Shown: positions 9,991-22,809 of the stretch, piece by piece | How the letters are laid out: every line of letters starts with the position of its first letter | Position numbering within the stretch: the stretch's first letter is position 1 | DNA from: Serinus canaria | Taxonomy: Eukaryota; Chordata; Aves; Passeriformes; Fringillidae | NCBI RefSeq assembly: GCF_022539315.1 | Contig: NC_066336.1 | Location: forward strand, 4,902,600-4,966,599 | Reading direction: 5' to 3' | DNA: 64,000 bases | Position numbers and translations under genes: made by a program | The notes under the pieces: model-generated | Databases searched by the model: none | Seen by the model: the letters and a program-made list of their open reading frames with translations, nothing else | What the model was told of the DNA's origin: nothing

Positions 9991-10398
9991 CGTTCTCAGG
10001 GGGGAAAAACCTGCAGGTACAAAGGGCAGAGCCGAGCCGATTCTCCTTCTTGCACTGAGCACAAAGAAATCGAGCCCAAAAGGTTGGACTTGGCTTTGTG
10101 GGAGTGAGCTCAGGGATGCCAGTGTGAGCTTTGCTGGTAGACGGGCAGCCCTGCCAGCATCCCCATCCCTGTGATCCCCAGCAAGGGGGAAGCTGAGGCA
10201 GCATTCAGAACCTCCAGGAGGGCTGATTCACCGGGCAGAGACACCCATGGTGGACGGTCCCTTCTCCACCACCCCCAGCACCTGTGGCGGGGAGGGCCCC
10301 GCGGCCGGTGGCCCGGTGACACGCGCTGTTTGCTCCTTCTCCAGGGTGCTGCTGCCCGCGGGGACGTCCTGCCCGCCCTCCTGCCCGTGCCCTGGGCC

Positions 10399-10618
10399 AT
10401 GTCGTCCTCCGACGAGGAGACCCTCAGCGAGCGCTCCTGCCGGAGCGAGCGGTCGTGCCGGAGCGAGCGCTCCTACCGCAGCGAGCGCTCGGGCAGCCTC
10501 TCCCCCTGCCCCCCCGGGGACACCTTGCCCTGGAATTTACCCCTCCATGAGCAGAGGAAGAGGAAGAGTCAGGATTCGGTGCTGGACCCGGCCGAGAGGG
10601 CTGTCGTCAGGGTCGCAG
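10399..10618 (+). CDS. MACF1: MACF1 first coding exon, Ser/Arg-repeat N-terminus
   Basis: This is the start of the well-known isoform of MACF1 (ACF7), a giant cytoskeletal linker that joins actin to microtubules. It begins MSSSDEETLSERSCRSER, as human MACF1 does, continues GSLSPCPPGDTLPWNLPL, and reaches SQDSVLDPAERAVVRVA. Residues 10-33 are four copies of a six-residue unit (SERSCR, SERSCR, SERSYR, SERSGS) made of 18-bp repeats. The exon encodes 73 codons and one further base before the donor gcag|gtaagg. That base joins AT from the exon at 41731 to make Asp74. The ATG follows ccctgggcc, and an acceptor at 10344 implies an upstream untranslated exon. Gene identity is secure; which tissue uses this promoter is not visible. 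Confidence 0.95.
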
Positions 10619-13600
10619 GTAAGGCAGCGCCTTGTTGGTTCCCCCCGGGGGTTCTCAGGGCTCCCCCGCGGTGACTGAGATGCTCTTGGGGTCACCTCTG
10701 TGCCCCGCTGCTCCTCAGGGAGCCTGGGGATGGAGGGGGAGAGGAGGGGAGGGATGGAGGTGGCTCTGGTGGCCGAGGAGCAGGGTGGTGGTTTGTCTCT
10801 GCCATGGCTTTGTCCTCTCCAGGCTGGCCCCGGGTGGTTCATCCCCTCAGCACTGGGGTTAAGAGATGACTGGGCACCTCCAACTGCGGGTTGGGTGACA
10901 TTAAAATGCTTAATTAAGGACTGAATGGCTCCTTGGTGGAACAATGCCCTCGGCTGAACTCCGGGGAGGAATTTGCCCGGGGAGGTTTGGGATTCCCGCC
11001 CGGATGATGGAGCTGGGGCTGCTCCTTTGTGGTGCCCATCAGCAGCTCCATCGCCGTGGTCACTGGGACACGCGATGTCGCCGTGTGGAGGGGACAGTGC
11101 CTCGTGTGTCCCTTTGCCTGCTGTGCTGCTGACCCGGTCACAGTTCCGGGGAAGGAGCCAGAGCTGGGAGGCAGAAACAAAGGCAGGGCTGGACCCATCT
11201 TGGCCGATGGCTCCCGATTCTGCTCTGGGGGCGGTGGGGACCCTGCTCCAGGATAGCTGGGGCGGGAGGATGGGGAAATCTGGTCAGGGTGGTGGCTCCA
11301 GGCAGCAGAGCTGGGGTTTGATTCTTCACTGGGGCCAAACGGCCATCAAGGGCTTTGATCTGCGTCTGCCGCGGTCTGTCCACATCTCCCGGCGCTCCGG
11401 GCGCCTTTGATCTGCTCCTGCCCGAGCAAACGGGGATTTGGGAATCAGGGCCGTGCTAAGGGACCCCTGCTGAGCCCTGGCCAGGCTGTTCCTGGCTGTT
11501 GCTCCAAGAGAAACCCGGGGCTGGGTTTTAATCTCTCTGGTGGGAGTGGGCACAAGGGTGACAAACCCCTGAGGTGCCCGCTCTGCTCAGCCAGCCCCCA
11601 GTCAGTGACCAAACCAGCCCCAGTGCTGGGCTCCCCATCCTGTGGGGACACAGACTGGGAGCACTGGGGAGCAGGGACACACCTGGCACAGGGACAGGTG
11701 CCACCAGGTCAGGGGTGGTTGTGGGGTGCTGCTCTCTCTCCCTGCCTGCCCCATGGCACGGGGTGCGTGGGGATCCGGCCGTGCCGCTGTGCCAGCCCAG
11801 GAATCTCGGGGCTGGAAGAACCAGTTGATTCAAATGATGGCTCTTGAGAATGCACTGTCTGGGGCTGGGACAGGCAAATGTGCAGGGTGCGGCTGGCCCG
11901 GCCCCAAATCCCAAATCCCAAATCCCTGGGGCTGGGAGATGGAGGGGTACTGGGATCCTGCCGTGTTCACTGCTTCTCACCGACCCGCTCTGCCCCAAAA
12001 TCCCCATCCTCCCACACCCCAGGGATGGATTCTGCCAAGGCCCAGCCATTCCCCAGCTCCATTTCTGCCCGGGATGCCGAGTGTTTGTCATCACCCAGCT
12101 GGATCCAGCCTGTGATGAAAGGCAGGGGGATGTCACAAAATTCGGTCTCATGCAGATTGCCCATTAAAAATAACTCAGGAGGTGCAGCGAGACAGTGCTG
12201 AGCTGGGAAAAAAAAAGAAGAGTTCTGAGACAGTTTTGTGTCACCAAGTTTGAAAATGAGCTGAAAAATTGATTCAGATCTTTGCATTATTCAGTGGGAA
12301 TGTCTGCGGGGCGCTGGCTGCCCCAGTGCCTCTTCCCACTGGGATCAGGCTTGGGACCAGGGATAGTAGCCTGAGGAATGTGCCCTGGGGCACCTGGCAC
12401 ATTCAGGGGAGAGCAATGGGGTCTTGGCTTTTTGGGATCCCCCAGGAAGGGGCACCAGGGCCTGGGGATGGAGCCTGGGCATCATTTGGGGCTGGGGAGC
12501 CCCATCCTTGTGCCACCATGGACCTTGTAGAGATGACACAGGAGGAGTGGCACCTCTGTGGGTTTGGGGGACACAGGGATCTTGGTTTTGGGGGGACACA
12601 GAGATCTGGGGGGCTCTTCCTCCTCACTGTCTCTGGGGTCCAGCAGTGTCTGCATCCCTTCTGGCCATCAGAGCCAAGGAAAAGAGGGCACAGCCCAGGG
12701 AGGGCCTGTGGGGGGCTGGGACACGCTGGCCCAGGTCTCCAGGCAGCTCTGGAGCCATTCCCTGCTTTTCTGGCATCTCCTGGGAAGGCAGCGGTGGGAG
12801 GGGAGGGGGGAGCAGGACGTGGAGGGTCAGAGTGTGACCCGTGGCCCTGCCTTGCTCTGTCTCGCTCCAGGCTCTTGGCAGAGGGTGAGGGAGGGCGGGG
12901 GTGGCTGCTTTTGGGGAAAAAAGGGCTCTTTTATCCTAAGTCTGGTGCTGCCAGGGCCGTGCTGGGGTGCTGCTGGGCCAGGAGGGGCCGGGGGACTCCG
13001 GGATGCCAAGGGTGAGCGGGCAGGGGTGATGGACGAGGCGTCGCTGGGGCTTTCCAAGGGCTCTTTGAAAAGGTTCCTGGGAGTCCTTTGTCACTCGGGC
13101 GCGTCACCCGCGCCGCTGGCAGAGCCGGCGCTGGCTGAGGGAGGGAGCTGTGCTTCATCCCCGGGGACACGGGAACAAACCCCCTTGTTCTCGCTGCCTT
13201 GGGAGCTCGGGGCAGGTTCCGTGCAGCGCTCCCGCTGCCCGAGGAGGAATCGCTGAGTGCCAGCTGGCCGCCACAGATTTCCCTTTCCCTGGGAACGCGT
13301 TTTTGGGTCAGAGGGATGTGGAGAGTGCAGGCACCTCTGCAGGGCTCGGTGCCGGGGGCGGCTCCGCGGGCAGAGCCGGGGGAGCTGCGCCCCTGGGGCC
13401 GTTCCTGGGGGATTCTCCGGCCGTTCCCAGGGGGATGCTCCGCTGAGGATGCGTGCCTGGCACCGCCGGGCACAAAGGCCCTGCCACGAGGTCGCCGAGA
13501 TCGAAACCCTCCTCCCCACGGAGGCTCTGGCGCGGATGCAGCCCGGCACCCGCGCTCTGTGCCACGTTAATTACTTTTCCTAATTAAGGCGCTAAGCTGA

Positions 13601-14382
13601 AAGGGAGATGCCTCCAAAACCGGGATGAGGGGGGTGATTTGTGTGACCCCACCCCAGGCCTGGGGCTGAGGGAGGAGGAGGAGGAGGAAGATGGAGGTGC
13701 TGCCCCTGGCCCCTCTTCATTCCCTGGAGGGATGCGGGGTGCGGCTCCCCCATCCTGAGGGGGCTCGGGGGTCCCTGGGTGACGGTGGGGACACACAGGG
13801 TGTCTGTCTGAGCGGGATGGGGCTTTTCTCGTTGCCATGGTTACCCAGCCGGGCCCTCCAGTTGCCATGGGAACGGCGCATCGGGGTGAAAAAGCAACGT
13901 CTTGAGATGGCCAAAAAAGGGCCGGGATTTGCCCCAGTGAGGGGGGGCTGGGTCTGGCAGGGTCATGGTGAGGGGATGTCCTGTGGGCTCAGCGGGGTGT
14001 GGGTGGGCATTGGGGGGACTGGGGTGTCCCCTGGCCTGGGGACAGCCACCCTCGTGCCCTGTAAGAGCTTTTTCCACCGGAGGATTTGCTCCATGAGCCC
14101 GGCTAGGATTTGGGGGGGCTGAGTGGGGTTTCTGTGGGTATGGCAGTGCCAGGCAGGTTTGGCCCTGAACCCCCATTTCCCAAACCCGGTGGGGTTTGGC
14201 TCTGCCCCACTGCTCCCGTTGCTGGGGCCTTTCCATCCCCTCCAAAGTCCCCCAGCTGATTCTCAGGACCCCCATTTTCCTGCCCATCCCTCATCAGATG
14301 ATGCTGAGGGGTCCCCACTCCCCCTGGCCCCTCCAGGCAGTGCAAAGTGTCATCTCTTGTGCCAGGCCCGCTGTCACCCCTC

Positions 14383-14600
14383 TGTGTCACCCTCTGGTGC
14401 CACTGTCTGTGTCAGTCACCCTCCTTTGTTGTCCCAATGTCACTCCCAGTGTCACCCCCGGTGTCACACACAGTGTCAGCTCGTCCCTGGTGTCGTTCCT
14501 GGTATCACAGCCATTTTCACCCCCTGTGTCACCCCCAGTATAATCCCCGATGTCACCCCCGATGTCACCCCTGTGTCACCCCCCGTTGTCCCCTCCCGGT
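14383..14600. repeat. TGTCACCCC-type imperfect tandem repeat
   Basis: Variants of tgtcaccc(c) recur every 9-18 bp with spacers such as cagtg, gatg and ctgtg. The array is imperfect and degenerate. It lies about 560 bp upstream of the first exon at 15164 and just before the CpG island, but outside any coding sequence. Confidence 0.75.
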
Positions 14601-14884
14601 GCTGCCCCGAGCGGCCGCCAGGGGTCGCGGCGGGCCCGGGGCGGGAGCCAGAGGGGGGGGCCTATGAAGGGGTGTGGCCTCAATGGGGCGGAGCAAATAC
14701 GCTCCGGTGGGCGGGGACTGTTCAGACGGGCGTGGCCCCGATAATTTCGGACTCTGCTCTGGGGCGTGTCCAGGGGCGTGTCCCCCCGTGGCAGTGTCCC
14801 CGTCCATGGGGGGGTTACCGGGCCGGTGTCGGGGGGGTCCCGGGAGCCATGAGGGGGTCTGGGGGCGTGTCCCCCCGGTGGGCG

Positions 14885-15066
14885 AGTCCTGGGGCAATGG
14901 GCGGGTCCCGGGGCGGGTCCCGGTGGCGATGGGCGGGTCCCGGTGGCGAGGGGCGGGTCCCGGGGCGGGTCCCGGTGGCGAGGGGCGGCTCCCGGGGCGG
15001 GTCCCGGTGGCGAGGGGCGGCTCCCCGGGGCGGGTCCCGGTGGCGAGGGGCGGCTCCCCGGGGCGG
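14885..15066. repeat. GC-box minisatellite next to a MACF1 promoter
   Basis: About five units of roughly 33 bp are built from gggcgggtcccggtggcga and ggggcggctcccc. The array ends about 100 bp before the start codon at 15164, so it lies in the promoter or 5' UTR of that first exon. Each unit includes gggcgg, the core of Sp1/KLF sites. Confidence 0.8.
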
Positions 15067-15163
15067 GCCGGTGCCGGGCGCGGCGCGGCGGAAGCGGCCC
15101 CGGCACAGACGGGCCCTGGCCGCGCCGCCGGCAGCTGCGCCCAGCGCGGGCACAAAGGCCGCC

Positions 15164-15257
15164 ATGGCCGGGTACGTGCCGGGGCTGCTCCCGGCCAACC
15201 GCAGCCAGGAGAAGGAGTTCGTGCAGGCCTACGAGGACGTGCTGGAGCGATACAAAG
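15164..15257 (+). CDS. MACF1: MACF1 alternative first coding exon (acidic tip)
   Basis: The exon encodes MAGYVPGLLPANRSQEKEF and then VQAYEDVLERYK in 31 codons plus one base, with a Kozak-like gccgccATGG. The paralogue dystonin has an isoform that starts MAGYLSPA and then reaches QAYEDVLERYK directly before the same DERD sequence, so this exon is the MACF1 counterpart. The donor is aaag|gtaccg, a weaker GT site, in phase 1. It can be joined in frame to the exon at 41731 to give ...ERYKDERDRVQ. The exon sits inside its own CpG island. Confidence 0.88.
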
Positions 15258-18200
15258 GTACCGAGCCCGCCGGGCCCCGCGGCCGGGCCTGGAGCGCGCC
15301 GGGGCCGCCCCGCGGGGCTCAACCGGCGCCTTCCCGGAGCCTTCCCGGTGTTTTCCCGGTGTTTTCCTGGTGTTTTCCAGGTGTTTCCTCGGTTTTCCGG
15401 GCTGGATGCTCGGGGGCAGCATCCTCGGGTTGCGCGGTGTCCCCGCGTGGGGTGCCCCGGTCCGGGTGTCCCCAGCGTGGGGACAGCGTCTGAGCGTCCC
15501 GCGTGTCCCCCGCGTGGGGTGTCCCGCGTCCCCGCGGGGGCTGCGTGCGGCAGCTCCATCCCTGCGTGGGGCTCCTGGGTGCCGCGGCTCCTGCGTGGGC
15601 TGCCCGCGGGCTCAGCATCCCTGCGTGGGGTGCCCGCGGGAGGAGCCACACTGCTGTCGCCAGCGTGGGGTGTCCGGGGGCGCTCGGCAGCCCTGAGTGA
15701 GCGCCCCACATCCCCTGGGTGCCTTTCGCAGAGTTTTGGGGTCCCCGTGTCCCTTCCAGCATCCCGGCCGGGCACCGCGAGCAGCACGGCATCTCTCAGC
15801 GCTGTGCCCTCACCCGCCGTGCACCAGGGACGTGGGGACCCCTCGGTGTCCCCAGAGCCCCCCCCGCGGCCGGGGTCCCTCTCGGCGCGGGGTGAGGGGC
15901 CCAGGTGCTGCCGGTGCCGGTACCGGCAGTGAGTGTGCAGTTTTGATGTCAGCGGCTCGTTCCCGGCAGCTGTGTGTGTGCGTTCCCATTCTTCTGCTTG
16001 TTATTATTATTTTTTTTTCCTCCTCCTCCCCGCTGCAGCGCTCGGCTTGTCCTGGAGCCCAGATTCCAGCCCCACAGGGCTCCCAGTGCTCCGTTTTATG
16101 AGTTTAGCAGCCAAGTCTCTTTAAAATGCGGATGGCCGGGCTGAGAGGGGCCAGGCGCTCCCAGTGCCTGTTTCCTTTTCCTATTTTTTTCCTGCGGAAA
16201 AAGGGGAATAATGGATTCCCTGGCTCCCTGATTCGGGGGTGCCACTGAAACATCCCAGAGGTGGGAGAGACGCGCAGCCTCCACAGGGAGCAGGGAATAA
16301 AACCTCCTCAGGTGCCTTGGAAAGGCACTGGCAACGTGACTTGGGCTCGTCCAAGTACTCGACAAACTTTTTTATTAATCAAAAGATGCTTTGATGTAGT
16401 TGGGTTCAGCGTGGAGACGCTGGCGTGCAAGGAGCTGCTGTTTGCATCGGGTTTGCTTTGTTCCAGAAAAAAAAATGGAAATTCCAGGGCCTGTAATGCA
16501 CTTGGTTTAGCTGGAGCACCCTTGGCACCTGGGCTCCCCTTGCCCGCTCTCTGCTCTGGCTCTTGGTGCCTTCCATGAGCAGTTGGGTCCTTTTGGGAAG
16601 GAGTTTTCTAGGGAATTCCTGATTTTTGCACTGGGATATGGTAGAAAGCTGGATAACTTGGAAATACCCTGCTGGGTGTTGTCACAGCTTGTTTGTGGTG
16701 TAGGGGAAATGAGTGTTTATACTCCATAAAAGCTTTTCTTTGCTTTTGACCCCTTCCCAGCTCCCCACCCCTCCTGGGCCATCCCACCAGCGCTGCCAGG
16801 GCTGAGTGGGAGCCCCAGTTTGGGTGGTTTGGGTTTGAGTTGGTGGGTATGTCGTCTCTTCCCTGTTATTCTCCACTGCAGCTCCTGTAAACCGTTTGGT
16901 TTTTCCTGTCCAGAACAAGTTTTCCACTGGCTCATCCCCTCCCCCTCTTAATCCTGCAAAAACAGAGTTTTCCCTGAAATGTGACTGCTGAGTGGGGAGA
17001 CCTGTGGTGTTCTTGTGGTGGCCACCCCAGACCTGGCACTGGCAGCAAGGAGGGCAAGGAGGACACTTGGCACTGCCAGAGCCAGGGTTGCAAATGCATT
17101 TCTCTTAGCCAGCACCACTAAATCCCCTAAAAAATCCCAATTTGAGCAGCGAGGCCTCTGCCGTCGAGCGAGCCGGGACAGGTCTGGAGGGAAGGAGAGC
17201 AGCAGCACGGGAAGAGTCCCAGAGCAGGCTGTGAGTCCTGAATTTCCCTGGTGAGCAGGAGTGAAGCAGCTGGCAGATCCCCGTGATTCCTTTCTTTCTA
17301 AGAACACCCACCCTCGGCAGCGGGGTGCGGGAGCTGTGCCGCAGCGCTGCGGCGCCGGGACTCGCGGGATGCTCCCGATCCCGGGCCTGCCTGGGGGAGG
17401 ACATTGCCATCAGCACTGCTGGGACACCCACCCGCTGTGCCCTGCTCCCAAGGGGGTGGCTGCAACCAGAGGATGGGGCTAAAAGTGGGCATTTTGGGGG
17501 TGGTGGCTCCGGTGATGTCTCAGCGCTTCGTTGCTCTCGCTTCCTTCAGCGCCGGCGTCCTCGGGGTTGTCCTGTCCGGAGAGAACCCCACACCTGCAGC
17601 TGGGAGGCCCCCAGTGCCACCACCTTCACCTGCGTGGCCCAGCTGGCAGCCAGCAGGCCAGTTCCCTGCAGGGATTCCAGCCCCTCTTGCCTCATCCCTG
17701 GATCACAGTGCCGTGGCACATGCTGGGACCTGCTGCCGCGGATCCCGGTGGGAATGACGGTGTCGGCGCTGATGGTTGAGTTTTTTGGACACCTCTCTGT
17801 TGGGGTCTGGGCTGACTCTGTCACCCTCAGTGAGGCCCAGCAGCTGAGGCTCCTCTCCATTCCCATGGCAGCCTCCTGTTGTGTTTTGGGGGTGCTGAGC
17901 CTCACCTGGAAAATCAGGAGCCAGCACGTGGAAATCCCGGCCCCGTGCTGAGCAGCCCCGGCAGCTCAAGGGTGCCGGCGGCTCTGCCAAGCTCAGAACA
18001 CAGGTCATGCTTCCCCTGCTGTAAACATTAACTAATCAATCCTGGTGAAATCCTGTCTTTCTCATAGTTCACTGGGGTTTTTTTGGGGATTGGGGGTGGA
18101 AAACCTGGAGGTGTTGCACCTCAAAAGCTTTTCCCCGCTGCCGGCGCTGTCTCTGCCTGCTCCGAGGTGCCCGACTCGTGGCCTGGCTTGTTTGGACTGG

Positions 18201-21200
18201 GACAGCACAGGGTGGCTTGTCACCTTGGTTGAGTACACTGCCTTCAGTTAGGGAGGGAACAACCTCCCAAGGACTGGAGGAGACCCTGGGGTGGGCAGGA
18301 GAGGTGGGGGACCCTTGTATAGATCAACCAGGATTGATTCCAGTTGGGACTGGAGACTTCCTGGTGGTGGGTGGCATTCCTGGCCGTGCCCATCTCTGAA
18401 GAACCTCATTTTTTCCCACTTGTGGCTGGTGTTGTGCCCCAACAAATGCACCTGGAGGTGTCTGAGGACTCAGAAGTGCCTTGTTCCTCGAGCCAAGCAG
18501 CTCTCCCAGTGTGCAGCCACCTCCTGATGCAGGGGATTGCTGGGAGATCCAACCCACGAGGATAAACCTCGCTCCTGGCTGGTGCTGAGTGGGCTGCACG
18601 AGGCCTCTGTGGCCTCTGAAGTCACTGCTGGGGCTGGTGGCGTGGTGGTGACTCCTCAGTGGGGGAGAGGAAGCCCTTCTTCCTCTTCATCCCTCGGGAG
18701 CAGGGTTGGCCAAGTTCCACTTTTGGAGTGGAGAGTCCCTGGCTGGAGAAGTGTGGGGGGAAGCTGGGCTGGAGGCCAAGGGATTTTCCATCATTGGGTG
18801 AATAACCCTGATTTTGGGGGCGGTTGTATGGCAGTCATTGGCTTCTCTGGCATGGGGGGAGGGGACCAGAGGCAAAAGGGGGGTCAGGAAGGTGGGGCAG
18901 CCCTGGGTGTCTGAGCTGGAGCCCCAGGACTGGGTGCAGGAGCTGTTTTGCTCGGTTTGTTTTGGCCAGCGGAAAATGGGGCTGGTGGTGTCGCAGGTGA
19001 CAGGATCCACCCCTGTTGCAGGTGACAGGATCCACCTGGCCTGGGTGGCTCTCTGCATGGAGCCATGCCCATGCCAAGGCCCAGCAGTGCCTCCCGGGCT
19101 GGCATTGCCTGGCAGAGAGGCAATGTGTGCCTCCCCCATCCCACAGCATCCCCAGCCCCAGCGGAAGCGGCGGCCGGCGTTGTCCTGGTGCCCTGCTGAT
19201 GACCCAGAACCGTGGCTGATCCCTGCTCTCAGAGCTCCTGCAGCTCTTGGCTGCTTCTCCTCCTTCCCACGTGTGTGAGAAGATCCCCTGGGAGGGCAGG
19301 GGGTGGCTGCGGGGTGGCCTCACCCGCCGGTCCCTCGCTGGCACCGGGATGTGAGCGGGGCTGTGCCGGAAGGCTTTGATCTCCTCTCGGCAGCCTTTGC
19401 GAGGGGCTGGGGCTGTTCTCTGCCTGCTCTGCTCAGCTCTGCATTCCCGTGGAGCCTTTTCCTTCCCGGCTCATGCTCCGGGGCGAGACCGGAGTCTTTG
19501 ACCTCCGTCTGCTGGGTCTGAGCCAACCTCCTCTCCAGGCTGGTCTCGCCTGTGTCAGCTAAGTTTAGACTGCTCTGGACATACCGTGGCTGATGCCAGT
19601 GGCAAGGAACCTCCCAGAGGGAAGTAAAACAAGAGGTTTTATTTAAATTTAAAGTGTCTTAACACCATTGTTTGAATACCCGGGCGATAAGTGCCTTTTT
19701 TATGGGTCTGAAATGGATAAATCCAGGCTGTGGGAGCAGCAGGGTGCTCTAGGTTCCAGGTCCTCCTGTCTTCTGCAGGGAGAGGCTGTGCTGGAGCTCG
19801 GGGTGGGTGTGAAGGAGCCGGTCCACGCTGGGATCTCTGGATCCAGCTCCATCCTCCTGCACAGAGGGGCTGTGAGCCCAGCCTGGACCGTGTGGCCGGT
19901 TCCTGCATGGGGCAGTGTTTCTCTGCCGGCTGCAGCAGCAGGGCCGGCACAGCCCTCGGCTGGCAGGAAGATGCTCGGAGCAGCTGGGAAGCAGCGCAGG
20001 GAAGCCCTGGAAGGGACCCCACACCCTGATCTCCGATAATCCAGCCCTTCCCAATCCTCTCCGTGGCTCTGCCGTGCTGTGGCTGGATCTTAGCGACGCC
20101 AGCCGAGTGTTGCAGGCAGGTGAGGCAATCTCTGCCCTGGGGAGAGGCGGTGCAGCGGTGCCGGCACACCTGGGATGGGGCCGGCAGCGGGGACACAGCG
20201 CTGATTGCCGGGGCTGGTCACCCGTGCTGTGCCCCCCGGCAGTGGGTGAGCCCTGGGCAGGACCAGCAACCCGCAGCCCTGATTGCTCACACCTTTCCCA
20301 TCCCATCCCATCCCATCCCGTGGGGTGGGAACCAGCAGAGCCGGTGCTGGGAGGTGGAGGCAGGCAGCTGATCTGCCCAGCACACCCCTCATCCCTGCTG
20401 GATGCTGTCCTGGAGATCTGCCTTTCCTTCCAGACTTTCTTTCTCCCAGAAAATTCCAGTTTTAATCTCTCAGCACTGCCCTGGCTGGGGGGTCTGGGGG
20501 CGTTCAAACAGCTTCCAGCTTGGAGGGGAAAACTGCCAAGGAAATTCCCTGCACAGAGGATGCTGGTGTTAATGAGCTGGGAAGTTTCACTTCCAAGCTC
20601 TTGTCGTGGGGTTTTGTGTGTCTGGATGGATCTCACCCGGCTGGGGGGCCGGGGAGGGGGATCCTCCAGCCTCAGCTTCCCACAGGGATGTTTGCTGGGG
20701 CAGGAGGCTGAGTGATCAGATTTGGTGCATGTTTGGCCGTGGACAGGCTGAAATGAGTCCTGGGATGTGATCTGTGTGTCCTGCCCCTGGGTCAGATAAG
20801 CCCAGGGATTCCTGGAAGAGGGGGGGAAGCGGGAGGGGGGCTCTTGGGCGAGATGGTTTGGGAGATTCTGAGTGAGAAGCAGGATGCTGATCCCAGCAGG
20901 ACGGGCTGCAGCTCCCTGTGGCTCCTGAGAGCACAGCCTGGCTCTGTGGCTGCCAGCAGAGGTGGGACAGGTCTGCAGAGCTGTGCTGGTCCCTGCAGCC
21001 GTGCCTGGAGTGTCCCTTTGTCACCCACTGTTTATCAGTGCTCCGAGCCAGCGAGCTCCGGGCACTGGGAGGCCACAATTGTGTTTATTTTGTTGTTTTC
21101 CTGTGCGTGACAAGCCTGCATTTCCATTTTTCATTTCCTGTCGAGCCCTGTTTCCCTCTGCTGAGTCCCAGCGTGCCCTGCCTGCCCTCCTCTGCTCAGA

Positions 21201-22800
21201 TGAGCCTTTTTTTAATGATGCTGGGGAAGCTTTTCCAGCCTCCCACAGGTGATGAGTGCTGTGTTTTGCACATCTGCAGCACCTGCGTGGGCTGTGTTCT
21301 CTCCCAGCTTCTGTTTTGCCCACCTTGAGCTCTGCTGGGAGCCTTTTCCCCTTCCTCAAGCTCTGCTGGGACCCCTGCCCAGGTTGGGGGCGTAATCCTG
21401 GCATGGCTGGGACTGAAACCAGCTCCTCCTCCAAATCTCTTGCTCTGCCCTTGCTCCCCCCAGCCATCCACCCATTCCTGCCTTGATCCCAGGGGGATTT
21501 TTGTGTCCTATCAGGCTGGGACTCATCTTAGTTTTTATTAATCGTTATTCGGGTCCGTTGTGGCCCTACAGAAATGCTTTTGCCAGCAGCTTATTTTTCC
21601 CTGCAGGAAACTGTATACAAGGGCTGCCTTGGCTGGGAGATTCCGGCTGACCTTGGGCAGTTTTGCTCCTGGTCAATCCTGTGGGAGCGACTCCTTTCTG
21701 TGCGGGGTGGGGTCGGGAGGTCTTCCCAGCCTGCTAATGAGTGTTAATTAGTGTCCCCCCGTGCACCAGCCCAGTGCTTCAGACGTGTTCAGTTGCCACA
21801 GTGATGTTGGGGACAGCTGGTGTGGCCCTGGCTGTCCCTGTGACCCCGCTGGGGGCTCGCCAGGGCGAGCCTTGAGACTTTCCCTAAATAAATCCCCCCT
21901 GCACCCCAGACGCGTCCAGGATCCATTCCCTGCCTCTGGCAACACCCTTGAACAGCCCCATCCCCACTCCTGGGGCTGCTGGGGTGTCCCAGCCTCCCCC
22001 CAGCTCCGGGGTGACAGCGCTGGGGACAGCCAGGGGTGGCCCAGGAGGTTTCAGTGCAGGCGCCTCCAGCCGCGGCTGCCCGGGGGATGTTCCATCCTGG
22101 CCGGCTGCTCGGGATGCCTCTCGTTCCTGCCGGGAGGGCAGTTGCTGTGCTGGGAGAGCTGGGATTCCTGGATGCTTCAGGACCTGGGGGCTCCCCTGAC
22201 TCCCCCCCCCCCCACCCCAGTCTCAGCGTGCTGCTGGAGCCAGCTGGAGAGATCCTCCCTCCTCCAGGAATTCCTGGCGTTCCCTGAGCTGGGATGCTTG
22301 GGGATGGGAGCTGGTGGCGTCAGACCCGCTTCCCATTAACCCCCTCGGGGCTGGAGGAGGGGAGTGTCCTTCTCTGAGGGGTTTGGGGGAGCTCAGTGGG
22401 TTCTGGGGGGAGTTCCCCCCACCTCCCTGCTGCTGCTGGCATTCTGGAGCAGCTGCCTGCTTGCCGTGTCCAGTGGCCATCCTGGAGGGCTCAGGTCTCT
22501 GCCAGGAAGGGGAGGATGGAGATAAATAAGGTGGGATCTCTGTCCCCCTGGATGGGCTCAGCTCTCCCTGCCTGTTTGAGGCTGTTGGAGAGGAAGGACC
22601 TGATGTCCCCTCATGTCCCCTCCATGGGGCTGTTCCCACCCTTCCTTCTCACAGCCCCTTTGTCAGCAAGGATCAGGATTTTTTTTTCCCCTTTTTTTTT
22701 GTTTCTTCCTTTAGAGGAAAATTCCATTGTGCTATTTTTAGTGGTGACAACTTGGCTTCTCCCAACAACTTTTATTCTGCTGCCGACGGGCGAGGGGGGA
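15258..22800 (+). other. MACF1: MACF1 intron, left part
   Basis: Seven and a half kilobases of intron hold no exon I can support. The sequence is moderately GC-rich and mostly unique. An AT-richer block at about 19620-19720 (gaggttttatttaaatttaa) and another at 21520-21620 stand out, with no coding potential. A block of gatcccatcccatccc type lies at 20300. Short open frames here have no matching splice sites or known motifs. Confidence 0.5.
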
Positions 22801-22809
22801 TGGATGGGA

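Larger units (their letters stand above)
10619..15163 (+). other. MACF1: MACF1 intron between the first two alternative first exons
   Basis: No exon was recognised in this 4.5 kb. It contains a small AT-rich block at 13563-13600 (gttaattacttttcctaattaaggcg) that could be a regulatory site, a TGTCACCCC array at 14.4-14.6 kb and a GC-rich array next to the second first exon. The long open frames at 14.1-15.8 kb on both strands come from GC richness and repeats. A start-like frame at 13028 (MDEASLGLSKGS) has no donor I could pair and was not called. Confidence 0.6.
14600..15950 (+). promoter_or_regulatory. MACF1: CpG island and promoter of the second MACF1 first exon
   Basis: CpG-dense sequence surrounds the ATG at 15164. 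GC-box words (gggcgg, ggggcggggac) and CACCC-type words (gtgtggcc, cgtgtcc) cluster at 14670-14900. Between 14885 and 15066 a tandem array of about 33-bp units (ggggcgggtcccggtggcga followed by ggggcggctccc) carries GC boxes in every unit. The island continues through the donor into the intron. The exact start of transcription is not determined. Confidence 0.6.

Noticed and set aside
13028..13256. Start-like frame MDEASLGLSKGS in the MACF1 intron
   Set aside because: No donor could be paired with it in phase 1, and the rest of the frame is low-complexity Gly/Ser/Pro/Ala sequence.
14123..15787. 456-codon + frame and 403-codon minus frame around the second MACF1 exon
   Set aside because: GC-rich and repeat-rich sequence leaves the frames open. 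Only the part from 15164 to 15257 has a supported start, phase and homology.
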